In this document: piece after piece, positions 8,323-16,168 of the stretch | How positions within the stretch are numbered: the stretch's first letter is position 1 | Layout of the letters: the number at the start of each line of letters is the position of its first letter | Assembly: GCA_964423615.1 (NCBI GenBank) | Contig: CAYRFQ010000009.1 | Coordinates: forward strand, 1 to 64,000 | Direction: 5' to 3' | DNA: 64,000 bases | Source: CAYRFQ01 sp964423615 | Lineage (GTDB): Bacteria; Planctomycetota; Planctomycetia; Gemmatales; Gemmataceae | Position numbers and translations under genes: made by a program | Notes under the pieces: generated by a model | Database searches by the model: none | Told to the model about the DNA's origin: nothing | What the model saw: the letters and a program-made list of their open reading frames with translations, nothing else

Positions 8323-9558
8323 ATGAAACCAACAATCGTCGAAGGAATCTTGTCCGACATTGATGGTGTCCGGCACGGCCAACTTGTCATCGAAAACGGC
8401 ATTATTTCTCAAGTTGGAACAGGTCTCGGCCAGTCAGATCATGTGTTCAGTGATGATTGTCTGATTTTTGCAGGTATGGGTGACGTCCATATTCATGCTC
8501 GCGAGGACACCACAGCTTCCCAAAACTACAAGGAAACTTTCGCGACCGCTGCGGCAGCGGCGATGAATGGCGGAGTCGTCCACGTTGCCGACATGCCCAA
8601 CAATCCAGCAGCTCCAATCGACGACTCAACTTATACAGCGAAGTCTGACCTTTTGCGTCAATATTCACTCCCAGTCTTATTCACCCTCTATGCGGGGATC
8701 GGACCAGGCACGAAACCTTTATCTCACACAGTTCCGTATAAAGCATATATGGGGCCGAGTGTGGGTGACTTATATTTCCGGAGCCTTGAAGAACTCGAGG
8801 AATCTTTGAGTCATTATCCCGGAAGGGCGGTGAGTTTCCACTGTGAAGATCCTATCCTATTGGAGAAATATAAAGGCGCGACGACACACGAAGCTCGCCG
8901 ACCACCCGAATGCGAGTTGAGCGCGACCAAATTTGCTTTGCAGATGATCGAGAAATATGCGTTGAGTGGAAAGCTCTGTCATTATTCCGTTGGCGAAGGG
9001 TTAACTCTTATTCGAGAGGCAAAGGAGCGTAATGTGCCAGTAACGGCAGAGGTAACCCCGCATCACGTTTTTTTCGATACCTCGATCATCACCGACGAGA
9101 ATCGACCCTGGATGCAGATGAATCCACCATTGCGGAGTCCTGCTGACCGAGTAGCCATGTTGGAAGCACTTCGGGATGGTACAGCCGATTATCTTGCCAC
9201 GGATCACGCTCCGCATACGATCGAGGAGAAACAACAGGGGGTCTCTGGCCAACCCCATCTCGACACCTTCGGGCCATTTGCGACCTGGCTTCTCATCGAA
9301 CAAGGATTTTCGCCAGAGCGAATCGCAGCCATCTGCTCGGCGAACCCTGGCAAGTTTGTGAATCCGTATCACTCTGAGAAGTACGGGCGATTGCTCCCAG
9401 AATATGTCGGGTCACTGACGGTACTTAACCTCAAGAAACCAACCAAGGTAACTCGTGACACTTTACAGACTCGTTGCGGCTGGAGTCCGTTCGAAGGGAT
9501 GACGTTTCCAGGGAGCGTCGAGGCTGTATTTGTACGTGGGGTTAGGGTGATGGCTTGA
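8323..9558 (+). CDS. pyrC: Dihydroorotase-family amidohydrolase
   Basis: 411 aa from the ATG at 8323 (MKPTIVEGILSDIDG); a longer open frame to 8023 overlaps the HNH gene and is not protein-like. Metal ligands of the amidohydrolase superfamily are visible: DVHIH at 54-58, the YKAYMGPSVG segment typical of dihydroorotases, FHCEDP, TPHHVFFD and DYLATDHAPHTIEEK with the catalytic Asp. NPPLRSPADR is the substrate-binding loop. Dihydroorotase cyclises carbamoyl aspartate in pyrimidine synthesis. No other pyr gene is adjacent, so a hydantoinase-type role remains possible, though YMGPS and the TDHAPH motif favour dihydroorotase. Its 3' end overlaps the convergent methyltransferase gene by 17 bp. Confidence 0.85.
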   Translation: MKPTIVEGILSDIDGVRHGQLVIENGIISQVGTGLGQSDHVFSDDCLIFAGMGDVHIHAREDTTASQNYKETFATAAAAAMNGGVVHVADMPNNPAAPIDDSTYTAKSDLLRQYSLPVLFTLYAGIGPGTKPLSHTVPYKAYMGPSVGDLYFRSLEELEESLSHYPGRAVSFHCEDPILLEKYKGATTHEARRPPECELSATKFALQMIEKYALSGKLCHYSVGEGLTLIREAKERNVPVTAEVTPHHVFFDTSIITDENRPWMQMNPPLRSPADRVAMLEALRDGTADYLATDHAPHTIEEKQQGVSGQPHLDTFGPFATWLLIEQGFSPERIAAICSANPGKFVNPYHSEKYGRLLPEYVGSLTVLNLKKPTKVTRDTLQTRCGWSPFEGMTFPGSVEAVFVRGVRVMA

Positions 9559-10327
9559 CAGCGCGAGTCGCGATAAAACTCGGGGTGAATTTGGTGAGCA
9601 AGTCCTCGGTCGCGTCAGGATACCCATCCTCGTAGAAGCCCACAAGGACGAATCCCGCTTGGAGCTGGCCTCCTATTTGGGCTTCGAGGGTGTGGCCGAA
9701 TTGGAGCGCCTCGCCGGCATCAATATACTTCTGGAGATCTTCCTCGTTTAGACTTGTCAGGTCCGAAAAAGGAAGCGAATACATCACCTCCAGAACGCCG
9801 GTTTCTTTTGGGCGGTCTTCGTGAAAGAGAAACCGAACGGGGCTTGTAAACCCAGACAGCAGAACGCCACCTGGTTTGAGGACCCGGTAAGCCTCGTTCC
9901 AAACAGGCTGGATTTCCGGTACGAAACAATTCGAACAAGGATGGACGATCAAATCGAACGTCTGATTGCCCAATGCCGAAAGCTCTCGCATGTCACCTTC
10001 GACCGTTCGGAGATCGAGTCCAAATTTCGCCGCAACGGATGCGTCCTGAGCGAGTTGTTTCGGAGAGTTGTCGAATATTGTTACCTTTGCACCTGCCGCA
10101 GCCAGGATTGGGCCTTGTTGACCGCCTCCCGAGGCCAGGCATAGCACTTCCGCTCCGACGAGTTCGCCCAACCAAGGTTTGGGAACGGGCTTGGTTGGCG
10201 TAAGTACGATTTCCCACTGGCCTTGTCTTGCCTTAGCGATGACCTTGTCGCTCACGGGAATCGTCCACTGATTTCCCGCTTCGACATATCTGTTCCAGGC
10301 ATCCCGATTCCACGCCCGAATGTCCAC
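9542..10327 (-). CDS. Class I SAM-dependent methyltransferase
   Basis: 261 aa from a GTG at 10327 with gaagga 6 nt upstream. An ATG at 10390 is in frame but would overlap the preceding gene by 49 nt, and the region RAWNRDAWNRYVEAGNQWTIPV is the usual N-terminus of this group. The SAM-binding motif I is GAEVLCLASGGGQQGPILAAAG, followed by the acidic end of strand 2 (VTIFDNS) and motif DLIVHPCS. A C-terminal half specific to the group follows (FLFHEDRP, GFVLVGFYEDGY). The substrate is unknown. It begins 14 nt after the MBL-fold gene on the same strand, so the two are an operon. Confidence 0.85.
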   Translation of the reverse strand: MDIRAWNRDAWNRYVEAGNQWTIPVSDKVIAKARQGQWEIVLTPTKPVPKPWLGELVGAEVLCLASGGGQQGPILAAAGAKVTIFDNSPKQLAQDASVAAKFGLDLRTVEGDMRELSALGNQTFDLIVHPCSNCFVPEIQPVWNEAYRVLKPGGVLLSGFTSPVRFLFHEDRPKETGVLEVMYSLPFSDLTSLNEEDLQKYIDAGEALQFGHTLEAQIGGQLQAGFVLVGFYEDGYPDATEDLLTKFTPSFIATRAVKPSP

Positions 10328-10341
10328 AACACGTCCTTCGC

Positions 10342-11133
10342 CTATTTGGAAAAGTCCGGCAATTTTCCAGACATGACCTCGGCTTCCCACTCATCCAATA
10401 ATGGCCAACCGACTGCACAAGTCCCGAAGTCCGCCATGAATTGGTATTGCGTCAGGCGATCGATGGCCTTGCGAATGATGCGGTTGTCACGCCGAAATGG
10501 TGGTCCATGACTCGGCAACAAGAACTCGGAATCGTCTTTCTCGATCCGCTCCAACGACTGGATGAATAACGGGATGTCCGAACCATGGTGGGCATCAATG
10601 ACGCCAACGCAGCTATCTTTGTAGACGTTATCGCCACAAAACAGAAGATTACCCATCTTGAAACTCAACTGTCCGTCGGTGTGGCCGGGGGTATGCCAAA
10701 CCTCAAGTTGGACGTTACCAATCGAGAGCTTATCTCCATCGTCTATCGTCTGATCAACTTTGCAGGGTGGCATGGGAATCGAAATATCCTGCGCCTTGAT
10801 CGTGGCAAACGTCAAGATCTCGTCGCCAGCTTCCATGGCAGCGACGCTGGACGGATGAGCTACAACCAGAGCTTTCAGGACTTCCTTGGCGCGAGCGAGG
10901 CCTTGGATATGGTCTGCATCGGCGTGGGTCGCAATGATCATCTTGCAGGTAGACAAATTAAAGTCCATCTGCCGAATCATCTCTACGATCGTGTCCACTT
11001 CTTCCAAATAGCCAATATCGATCAGCCCAAACTCATTCCCGCCATCAATTAAATACACGTTCGCACCAAGCCGACGACCAGCCTGGTAATTCATTTCGAT
11101 TACGTTTGGAAAAAGATATTTACGATGCAGCAT
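10342..11133 (-). CDS. Metallo-beta-lactamase-fold hydrolase (glyoxalase II-like)
   Basis: 263 aa from the ATG at 11133 (MLHRKYLFPNVIEM), with a ggag about 12 nt upstream. The longest frame starts at 11226 and adds an unlikely 31 residues. The metal-binding motif is THADADHIQG, followed by VWHTPGHTDGQLS, the bridging Asp in LLFCGDNVYKDS, and the final His in LLPSHGPPF. These are the ligands of a dinuclear zinc or iron site. Members hydrolyse thioesters, lactones or related bonds. The partner methyltransferase downstream gives no strong hint about the substrate. Confidence 0.88.
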   Translation of the reverse strand: MLHRKYLFPNVIEMNYQAGRRLGANVYLIDGGNEFGLIDIGYLEEVDTIVEMIRQMDFNLSTCKMIIATHADADHIQGLARAKEVLKALVVAHPSSVAAMEAGDEILTFATIKAQDISIPMPPCKVDQTIDDGDKLSIGNVQLEVWHTPGHTDGQLSFKMGNLLFCGDNVYKDSCVGVIDAHHGSDIPLFIQSLERIEKDDSEFLLPSHGPPFRRDNRIIRKAIDRLTQYQFMADFGTCAVGWPLLDEWEAEVMSGKLPDFSK

Positions 11134-11249
11134 ATCTGCGATTATCTCCGCGCCCGAATCATTGGTAGATGTGCATACGTTCAAATGTATCTTAAACGTA
11201 CACTGGCACGGATTCAAGAAAGTCATCGATCGAACAGTTTATCTCCAAT

Positions 11250-11525
11250 CTACAGTCGCATTGGTTACCACGAAGACCGGGAAGTTTCGTGGTGAATCGT
11301 GGCGACTGTAGAAAATACAGAGGCCCCGCCGTGCAAGCACGGACGAGAACCTCTGCCTCGGTGGAGGATGCCGACTCTCAAAGAGTAAAAGGATTCCGAC
11401 AGGCGACCGAGACACCTGTTGGAGGCATAACACAGAAAGATAAGACTGCTACAAGAATGCGATCCCGACTGGTTGGCGAAATCGTTGACCGCGAAGAAAA
11501 TGCGTGTGGGTCTGCACCCAACGAC
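11250..11525 (+). ncRNA. Candidate structured RNA in an intergenic gap
   Basis: No gene covers this stretch, but it holds a dense series of pairings. A 10-bp helix (11250-11259 with 11302-11311) encloses an 8-bp helix (11267-11274 with 11286-11293). A 6-bp helix (11318-11323 with 11350-11355) encloses the hairpin 11329-11334/11337-11342. A 5-bp hairpin is at 11374-11378/11382-11386. An 8-bp helix with one G-U (11396-11403 with 11415-11422) and a 9-bp helix with three G-U pairs (11471-11479 with 11482-11490) follow. A hairpin at 11507-11511/11516-11520 ends the series. gcctc at 11355-11359 can also close on gaggc at 11422-11426. The G-U pairs only work in a plus-strand transcript. I recognise no known RNA family. 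The ends are approximate. Confidence 0.35.
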
Positions 11526-11609
11526 TCCAAAACCTCACGTCAAGAAATGCGAGAGTGCCACTTGGTCCTCGAATCCAATTCTCACAGGAAGTTTGGATGA
11601 ACAAGGCCC

Positions 11610-11765
11610 TTAGACATGGACACGTGTTGCGGTGACCCACAACATGTAAGCGACGCGTTCACGCAGTGTTCGGTGACGTGCCAACTGTTCCTGCTGATAA
11701 GAACGATACCAGTAATAGATGTTCGCGACGGCCAGAGCGGCCAAGCCACAGAAAACATTTTGCAT
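11610..11765 (-). CDS. Possible 51-aa membrane peptide
   Basis: An ATG at 11765 opens 51 codons to a TAA. The product begins MQNVFCGLAALAVANIYYWY and continues with an Arg/Gln/Glu-rich stretch (RSYQQEQLARHRTLRERV) and a short tail ending RVHV. The pattern of one hydrophobic helix followed by an amphipathic charged helix is that of a small single-pass membrane protein. A purine-rich aaggga lies about 12 nt upstream, a little far for a strong ribosome site. No partner gene is close. I call it a plausible small gene, not a firm one. Confidence 0.45.
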   Translation of the reverse strand: MQNVFCGLAALAVANIYYWYRSYQQEQLARHRTLRERVAYMLWVTATRVHV

Positions 11766-11972
11766 GGGAGGAATTTCCCTTCTGAGAGGAGCCTGACTTT
11801 GTTCCGTTGCAATAAACCTAGCTCAAAGCGGCAACCGGGGCAACTTTGCCGCAAGCCCTTTTTTGTGAATTCCACGCAATTTTTATGACGAGATTTCGAC
11901 CGACTTGAGATAGGGAAATACAATGCCATGGCGTCTACGTCTTCCTATTGTTGGTTACTTCGGAGACCTCCC

Positions 11973-12998
11973 ATGACAAATACGGACAACGCTCCACCAG
12001 CCCCCGTTCAACTTCTGCGGATGATGTCGGGCTACACTATTTCTCAAATGATTCACGTCGCGGCCAAGCTCGACCTCGCAGACCGTCTCGTCACCACACC
12101 CAAAACAGCCGAAGAACTCGCGAACGAGACGAACACACATCCACGATCTCTTTATCGGCTGTTGCGAGCCCTCGCCAGTGTTGGGATCTTTGCCGAAGAG
12201 GAAAACGGGCAGTTCACGTTGACGCCACTCGCCGAACCGTTGCGGGAGGATTCTCCCGAGTCCAAAAAAGCAGCGGCGGTGATGCTTGGCGAAGAGCACT
12301 ATCTCGCCTACGCCGATTTGCTTCACAGCATCCAGACCGGAGAGACGGCGTTCGAGAAAAGGTTTGGCCAACCAATCTTCGATTACCTTTCGGAAAATTC
12401 CGGTGCTGCAAAGACATTCGACGGAGCGATGACGAGCATCCATGGTCCGGAAACCAAGGCTATGATCCAGGCTTATGATTTCTCGAAGTTTGGAACTCTA
12501 ATCGACGTTGGGGGAGGCAATGGATCAACGCTCTTCCAGGTCCTTCGACATTGTCCCGACTTGAAGGGAATTGTGTTCGACCTTCCCTCCGTGGTCGAAC
12601 GTACCCAACAACGAATCCTGGAGGCAGGTCTTCACGATCGTTGCCAAGCCGTTGGCGGGAATTTCTTCGACGGAATTCCCAAAGGTGGTGATGCCTATCT
12701 GCTTCGTCACATCATTCACGATTGGGAGGACGCCAAATCTGTGGCGATCCTGAAAAGATGCCGAGAAGCCATGAATCGAGATGCCAGATTGCTCGTTGCC
12801 GAGGGAGTCATTGGACCTGGCAACGAACCCAGTTCGACGAAACTCCTGGACATCGCCATGATGGTAATTCCAGGAGGCCAAGAACGAACGGAACCAGAAT
12901 ACAAGCAACTGTTCCACGCAGCCGGACTCCGTTTGACTCGGATCGTCCCAACCGAAGCCGCCGTAAGTTTGATTGAAGGCGTGCCAGCGACGGAGTAA
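11973..12998 (+). CDS. SAM-dependent O-methyltransferase (winged-helix dimerisation type)
   Basis: 341 aa from the ATG at 11973 with cggaga 6 nt upstream. Residues about 12-100 are the dimerisation winged helix (SGYTISQMIHVAAKLDLADRL, TPKTAEELANETN, RSLYRLLRALASVGIF). The C-terminal catalytic domain has motif I DVGGGNGSTLFQVL, GIVFDLPSVV and LLRHIIHDWED, where His-Asp correspond to the catalytic base region of plant-type and hydroxyneurosporene-type O-methyltransferases. Such enzymes methylate hydroxyls of carotenoids, quinones or polyketides. The gene is 44 nt upstream of a DUF1501 gene on the same strand, though functional linkage is not obvious. Confidence 0.9.
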   Translation: MTNTDNAPPAPVQLLRMMSGYTISQMIHVAAKLDLADRLVTTPKTAEELANETNTHPRSLYRLLRALASVGIFAEEENGQFTLTPLAEPLREDSPESKKAAAVMLGEEHYLAYADLLHSIQTGETAFEKRFGQPIFDYLSENSGAAKTFDGAMTSIHGPETKAMIQAYDFSKFGTLIDVGGGNGSTLFQVLRHCPDLKGIVFDLPSVVERTQQRILEAGLHDRCQAVGGNFFDGIPKGGDAYLLRHIIHDWEDAKSVAILKRCREAMNRDARLLVAEGVIGPGNEPSSTKLLDIAMMVIPGGQERTEPEYKQLFHAAGLRLTRIVPTEAAVSLIEGVPATE

Positions 12999-13042
12999 AC
13001 TGTACCTTCATCATCAAACCAACGAATGCCGGGAGAGACACG

Positions 13043-14476
13043 ATGCGGAGCTTAGGTCGCTGGGATCGGCGCGAGATACTGCGGTTTGGAATCGGCGGAA
13101 TGACCACCGGATTGATGGGTGAATCCCTCATCGGGGGAATCGCTGCTGATACGGCCGAACGACCTTCCCAAATCAAGTCGGTCATATACATCTTTCTCTC
13201 GGGCGGATTGTCCCAAATCGATAGCTTCGACATGAAGCCGGAAGGTCCCTCGGCCTCTCGTGGCGAGTTTCGTCCAATGTCGACTCGAACTCCCGGTATT
13301 CAAATTTGCGAGCACTTGCCGATGCTCGCGCGGCAGAGTCACATGTGGTCTTTGGTTCGTTCCATGACCCATGGTTCGAACGAGCATTCCGAAGGCCATG
13401 TCATCATGTTGACCGGCAAGTCTCGAGTTCCACCGGGGTTCAGTCCAAACCAACCCAAGCCGACCGACTGGCCCTCGATCGCCGCCATCGTCGGGCAAAC
13501 GCTTGCTCCCAAAGGCATCCTACCCTCAGCCCTCGTTCTGCCCGAAAAACTGATCCACCGAACCGGAAGAGTCATCCCAGGGCAATTTGCTGGACAAATG
13601 GGCGCGGCCCATGAGCCCTGGTTCATCGAGGCTTCGCCCTACCGCCCGAGGACGTACGGGGCCTATCCGGAATACGGCTTTACGATGAAGCCCGAACAAC
13701 TCACGCAGGATGACTCGGTGTTCCGAGCCCCGAACTTGTCTCTCCAGCCTGGAATGCCACGCTCAAGGTTAGACCGGCGGCTGAATTTGCTTGAGGAAAT
13801 GGAGCGACTACCGGGCAATACTCCCCGGACCCATGCCACCAACGAATTCCGACGCAACCGCGAACTGGCCACTTCCCTCCTCTCGGACCGAAGAGTGCGT
13901 TGGGCCCTCGACGTGACGAACGCTGAAATTCGGACTCAGGAACGATACGGGAAAAACTCTTTCGGGTGGTCGTTGCTCATGGCCCGTCGCATGGTCGAAC
14001 TCGGAGTACGATTCGTACAAGTCAACCTAGGCAATAACGAAACCTGGGACCTTCATGGGAGTATCTTTCCCCGTTTGAAAGACGCGCTGTTTCCTCCAAC
14101 GGACCGCGCCGTGAGCGCTTTACTCGATGATCTGGCCCAATCGGGGATGCTCGACCAGACGCTGGTAGTGATGGCCGGAGAATTCGGCCGCACGCCTCGC
14201 ATCTTCACCTTGCCACGCCACTATAAAAAACCCGGACGCGATCATTGGGGAGCAGTCCAAACGGTCCTGCTCGCTGGTGGCGGGATTCAGGGAGGCCGCG
14301 TCGTCGGTTCGAGCGACCGTAATGGTGGACGTCCCGCCTCTCGACCGCAAACCCCGGAGAACCTCGCGGCCACCATGTACGAAATGCTCGACATCCCCAA
14401 GACTGCCATGTGGTACGATCCTTTGGCTCGACCCCATCACATCTACAATGGCAGTCCGATTGAAGGATTGACGTGA
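13043..14476 (+). CDS. DUF1501 family secreted protein
   Basis: 477 aa. The start ATG has gggagag 6 nt upstream. The leader is twin-arginine-like (WDRREILRFGIGGMTTGLMG). The DUF1501 core follows: KSVIYIFLSGGLSQIDSFDM at about 48-67, GEFGRTPRIF and GRDHWGAVQTVLLAGGGIQGG, and a C-terminal NLAATMYEMLDIPKTAMWYDP. It is the second DUF1501 paralogue of the window; the two are only distantly similar, this one being of the more widespread planctomycete type. The usual PSD1-type cytochrome partner is not adjacent. Confidence 0.9.
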   Translation: MRSLGRWDRREILRFGIGGMTTGLMGESLIGGIAADTAERPSQIKSVIYIFLSGGLSQIDSFDMKPEGPSASRGEFRPMSTRTPGIQICEHLPMLARQSHMWSLVRSMTHGSNEHSEGHVIMLTGKSRVPPGFSPNQPKPTDWPSIAAIVGQTLAPKGILPSALVLPEKLIHRTGRVIPGQFAGQMGAAHEPWFIEASPYRPRTYGAYPEYGFTMKPEQLTQDDSVFRAPNLSLQPGMPRSRLDRRLNLLEEMERLPGNTPRTHATNEFRRNRELATSLLSDRRVRWALDVTNAEIRTQERYGKNSFGWSLLMARRMVELGVRFVQVNLGNNETWDLHGSIFPRLKDALFPPTDRAVSALLDDLAQSGMLDQTLVVMAGEFGRTPRIFTLPRHYKKPGRDHWGAVQTVLLAGGGIQGGRVVGSSDRNGGRPASRPQTPENLAATMYEMLDIPKTAMWYDPLARPHHIYNGSPIEGLT

Positions 14477-14812
14477 GGAAACAAGGAACAACGGTCCAAG
14501 ATTACCTAACAACTCATGGGTCAAGCTTTTCTTGTGTCGAGGTCTTGCACAACAATGCGATCGTTGTGCGACGAGTACTACCAAGGCGCTCTTGTCGGGA
14601 AATAGACAACTCATGATGACTTTCAGTTGGCTCCACGACATTCATACATCATTCCGTCTCACAGAAATTTCAGTGGGACAAAACAGAAAGATGAATACAA
14701 AGTCTCCATGGGAGGCCGTAGATTCGTGAGCCGTCTTTCGTCTGGATAGAGGCCATCGAATCATCGACCCTTATTGCCACAATGTCCGTCTCGTTTCTGC
14801 AACAGGAATACC
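14477..14812. other. Intergenic region
   Basis: About 335 bases without a supported gene. Short open frames on both strands lack ribosome sites and protein character. It should hold the end of the DUF1501 transcript and the promoter of the secreted-protein gene starting at 14813, but I could not pick out convincing -35/-10 boxes. Confidence 0.5.
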
Positions 14813-15454
14813 ATGATGAAGAAGTTCGTGTTGGCAATCGCTGTCCTGGCGACGGTTGTTGTGAGTCAAAACCGACTCGCTTGGGCTGGTGGTGAAAAGA
14901 AAAACTACTACCCAATGAAAGAAGGCAACAAGTGGACCTACGAAGTGAGCCTGGAGAAAGTTACCAAAAAGGGAAAAACGACGAATAAAAAAGTCGGGGA
15001 AACCACGTTTCACATCGGGAAAATCGAAAAAGAGGGCGACCTCGAACTCGGGAAAGTCGAAGCCAAGGTCAAAGACGCCCTTGTCGGAACCGAGCACCTC
15101 GCCAATACCGACGAAGGGCTATTCCGGCACAAGATCAACGGCATCGAGATTTCAAACCCCGTCAAGCTCCTACAATATCCGGTGAAGAAAGACGAAGAAT
15201 GGGAAGGCGAGTTCGAGGTGACAGGAATGATGGGAAAGTACGAAGTGAAGGTCTTGTCCACAAAGGACAAAATTACCGTCCCGGCTGGCAAGTACAAGGC
15301 CGTGAAAATACAGTTGAAGGTCTACGCAACTGGCGAAACTACCGAAACGATTTACTGGTTTGCCCCCGACGTCGGCATGGTGAAGCAACGAATCAGCATC
15401 TCGCCCCGGGAGACTCTGACGCTCAAGCTAATGAAAGCAGACTTGCCGAAATAG
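14813..15454 (+). CDS. Secreted protein of unknown function, beta-rich
   Basis: 213 aa from the ATG at 14813 (MMKKFVLAIAVLATVVVSQN, cleavage near AWA-GG), with aggaa a few bases upstream. The mature protein is lysine/glutamate-rich with alternating hydrophobic residues: YYPMKEGNKWTYEV, then VGETTFHIGKIEKEGDL, VPAGKYKAVKIQLKVYATGE and TIYWFAPDVGMVKQRIS. The combination NKWTYEV ... FAPDVGMVKQ is seen in many secreted planctomycete beta-barrel-like proteins of unknown role. Convergent with the small gene at 15518-15739. Confidence 0.85.
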   Translation: MMKKFVLAIAVLATVVVSQNRLAWAGGEKKNYYPMKEGNKWTYEVSLEKVTKKGKTTNKKVGETTFHIGKIEKEGDLELGKVEAKVKDALVGTEHLANTDEGLFRHKINGIEISNPVKLLQYPVKKDEEWEGEFEVTGMMGKYEVKVLSTKDKITVPAGKYKAVKIQLKVYATGETTETIYWFAPDVGMVKQRISISPRETLTLKLMKADLPK

Positions 15455-15476
15455 TCGGTCTCGAGCATGGAATTGA

Positions 15477-15496
15477 GGACAGGTGAAAACCTGTCC
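15477..15496. terminator. Bidirectional terminator hairpin
   Basis: Perfect 8-bp stem ggacaggt/acctgtcc closed by a gaaa tetraloop on the plus strand. It sits exactly between the convergent genes ending at 15454 and 15518. The following bases (cgtattgttt) are only partly T-rich. Confidence 0.65.
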
Positions 15497-15517
15497 CGTA
15501 TTGTTTCGTACCAGTCG

Positions 15518-15739
15518 TTAGCGATTCGTGACGAGATATTTCCAGTGGGTTGGTTGCCCATGTCGATATTGCCAACCCTCACTCGATTCGAACAAATCTT
15601 CCGTCTCAACCGTTTCTGTATTGATGGTGTAAGGCTTTTCGGCCCCCGCCACGGAACATAACGCTCCGAACTCGATCGCCGCGACAACGCTCAACACGAT
15701 CCCCATCAACGTCCCGAATAACAAACCAGAATGACGCAT
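15518..15739 (-). CDS. Small secreted protein of unknown function
   Basis: 73 aa from the ATG at 15739, which has ggagg 6 nt upstream, an excellent ribosome site. The open frame extends to 15769 but the inner start is clearly better. The N-terminus is a signal peptide (MRHSGLLFGTLMGIVLSVVA, with a likely cleavage after the AGA near residue 34). The mature part is only about 40 residues, acidic then mixed, with EDLFESSEGWQYRHGQP. I do not recognise a family. Good start signals, a signal peptide and a terminator hairpin just downstream make it likely to be real. Confidence 0.65.
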   Translation of the reverse strand: MRHSGLLFGTLMGIVLSVVAAIEFGALCSVAGAEKPYTINTETVETEDLFESSEGWQYRHGQPTHWKYLVTNR

Positions 15740-16168
15740 CCCAACCTCCATGTCTGCAGGATTCCGCACTACGTCGTGCAGTGCGGAAAGTCAACCAGTG
15801 CAACAACGATGCCACTTCCTTCCTGCAAGCCATCGAAACTCCGAGGGATACGCACTAAGTCGTTTGTCATTCAAGAACTTAGAGTTAGGAACTCGTCGAC
15901 ATCGCGACGCCGATTTTTCGTATGAAAGCCACCGTGTTTGCAAGTTTTACACGACTGGTGACAAAGAATACCGCGGAGCGAGTGAAAAATCCGGCAGACG
16001 GTGGGCGTTTTGTTGGCCAAAGGACCAAGACGACTTTTACGCAACGAAACGGAATCATCCCGCTGTCGTTTGTTTCGGGGAGCAGTGTGCAGTGCAGTTC
16101 AGTTTTACTGTTGGCTCACGCTTCCGTTCGCTTTCTATTGTTCCCTGTCTGTTTTCCTGGTGTTTTCC
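15740..16168. other. Intergenic region
   Basis: About 430 bases between two minus-strand genes. A plus-strand frame of 179 codons crosses it but is Ser/Cys/His/Arg-rich, lacks a ribosome site and overlaps the Nif3-like gene, so I treat it as spurious. A short inverted repeat surrounds gcactacgtcgtgcagtgc near 15765. Nothing else is supported. Confidence 0.5.

Noticed and set aside
11250..11610. RNase P RNA (rnpB)
   Set aside because: The stretch acacagaaagataagac resembles a conserved P RNA region and the area is highly structured, but the paired P4 signatures (gaggaaagtcc near the 5' end and the matching ccggctta near the 3' end) are absent, so I list it only as an unknown structured RNA.
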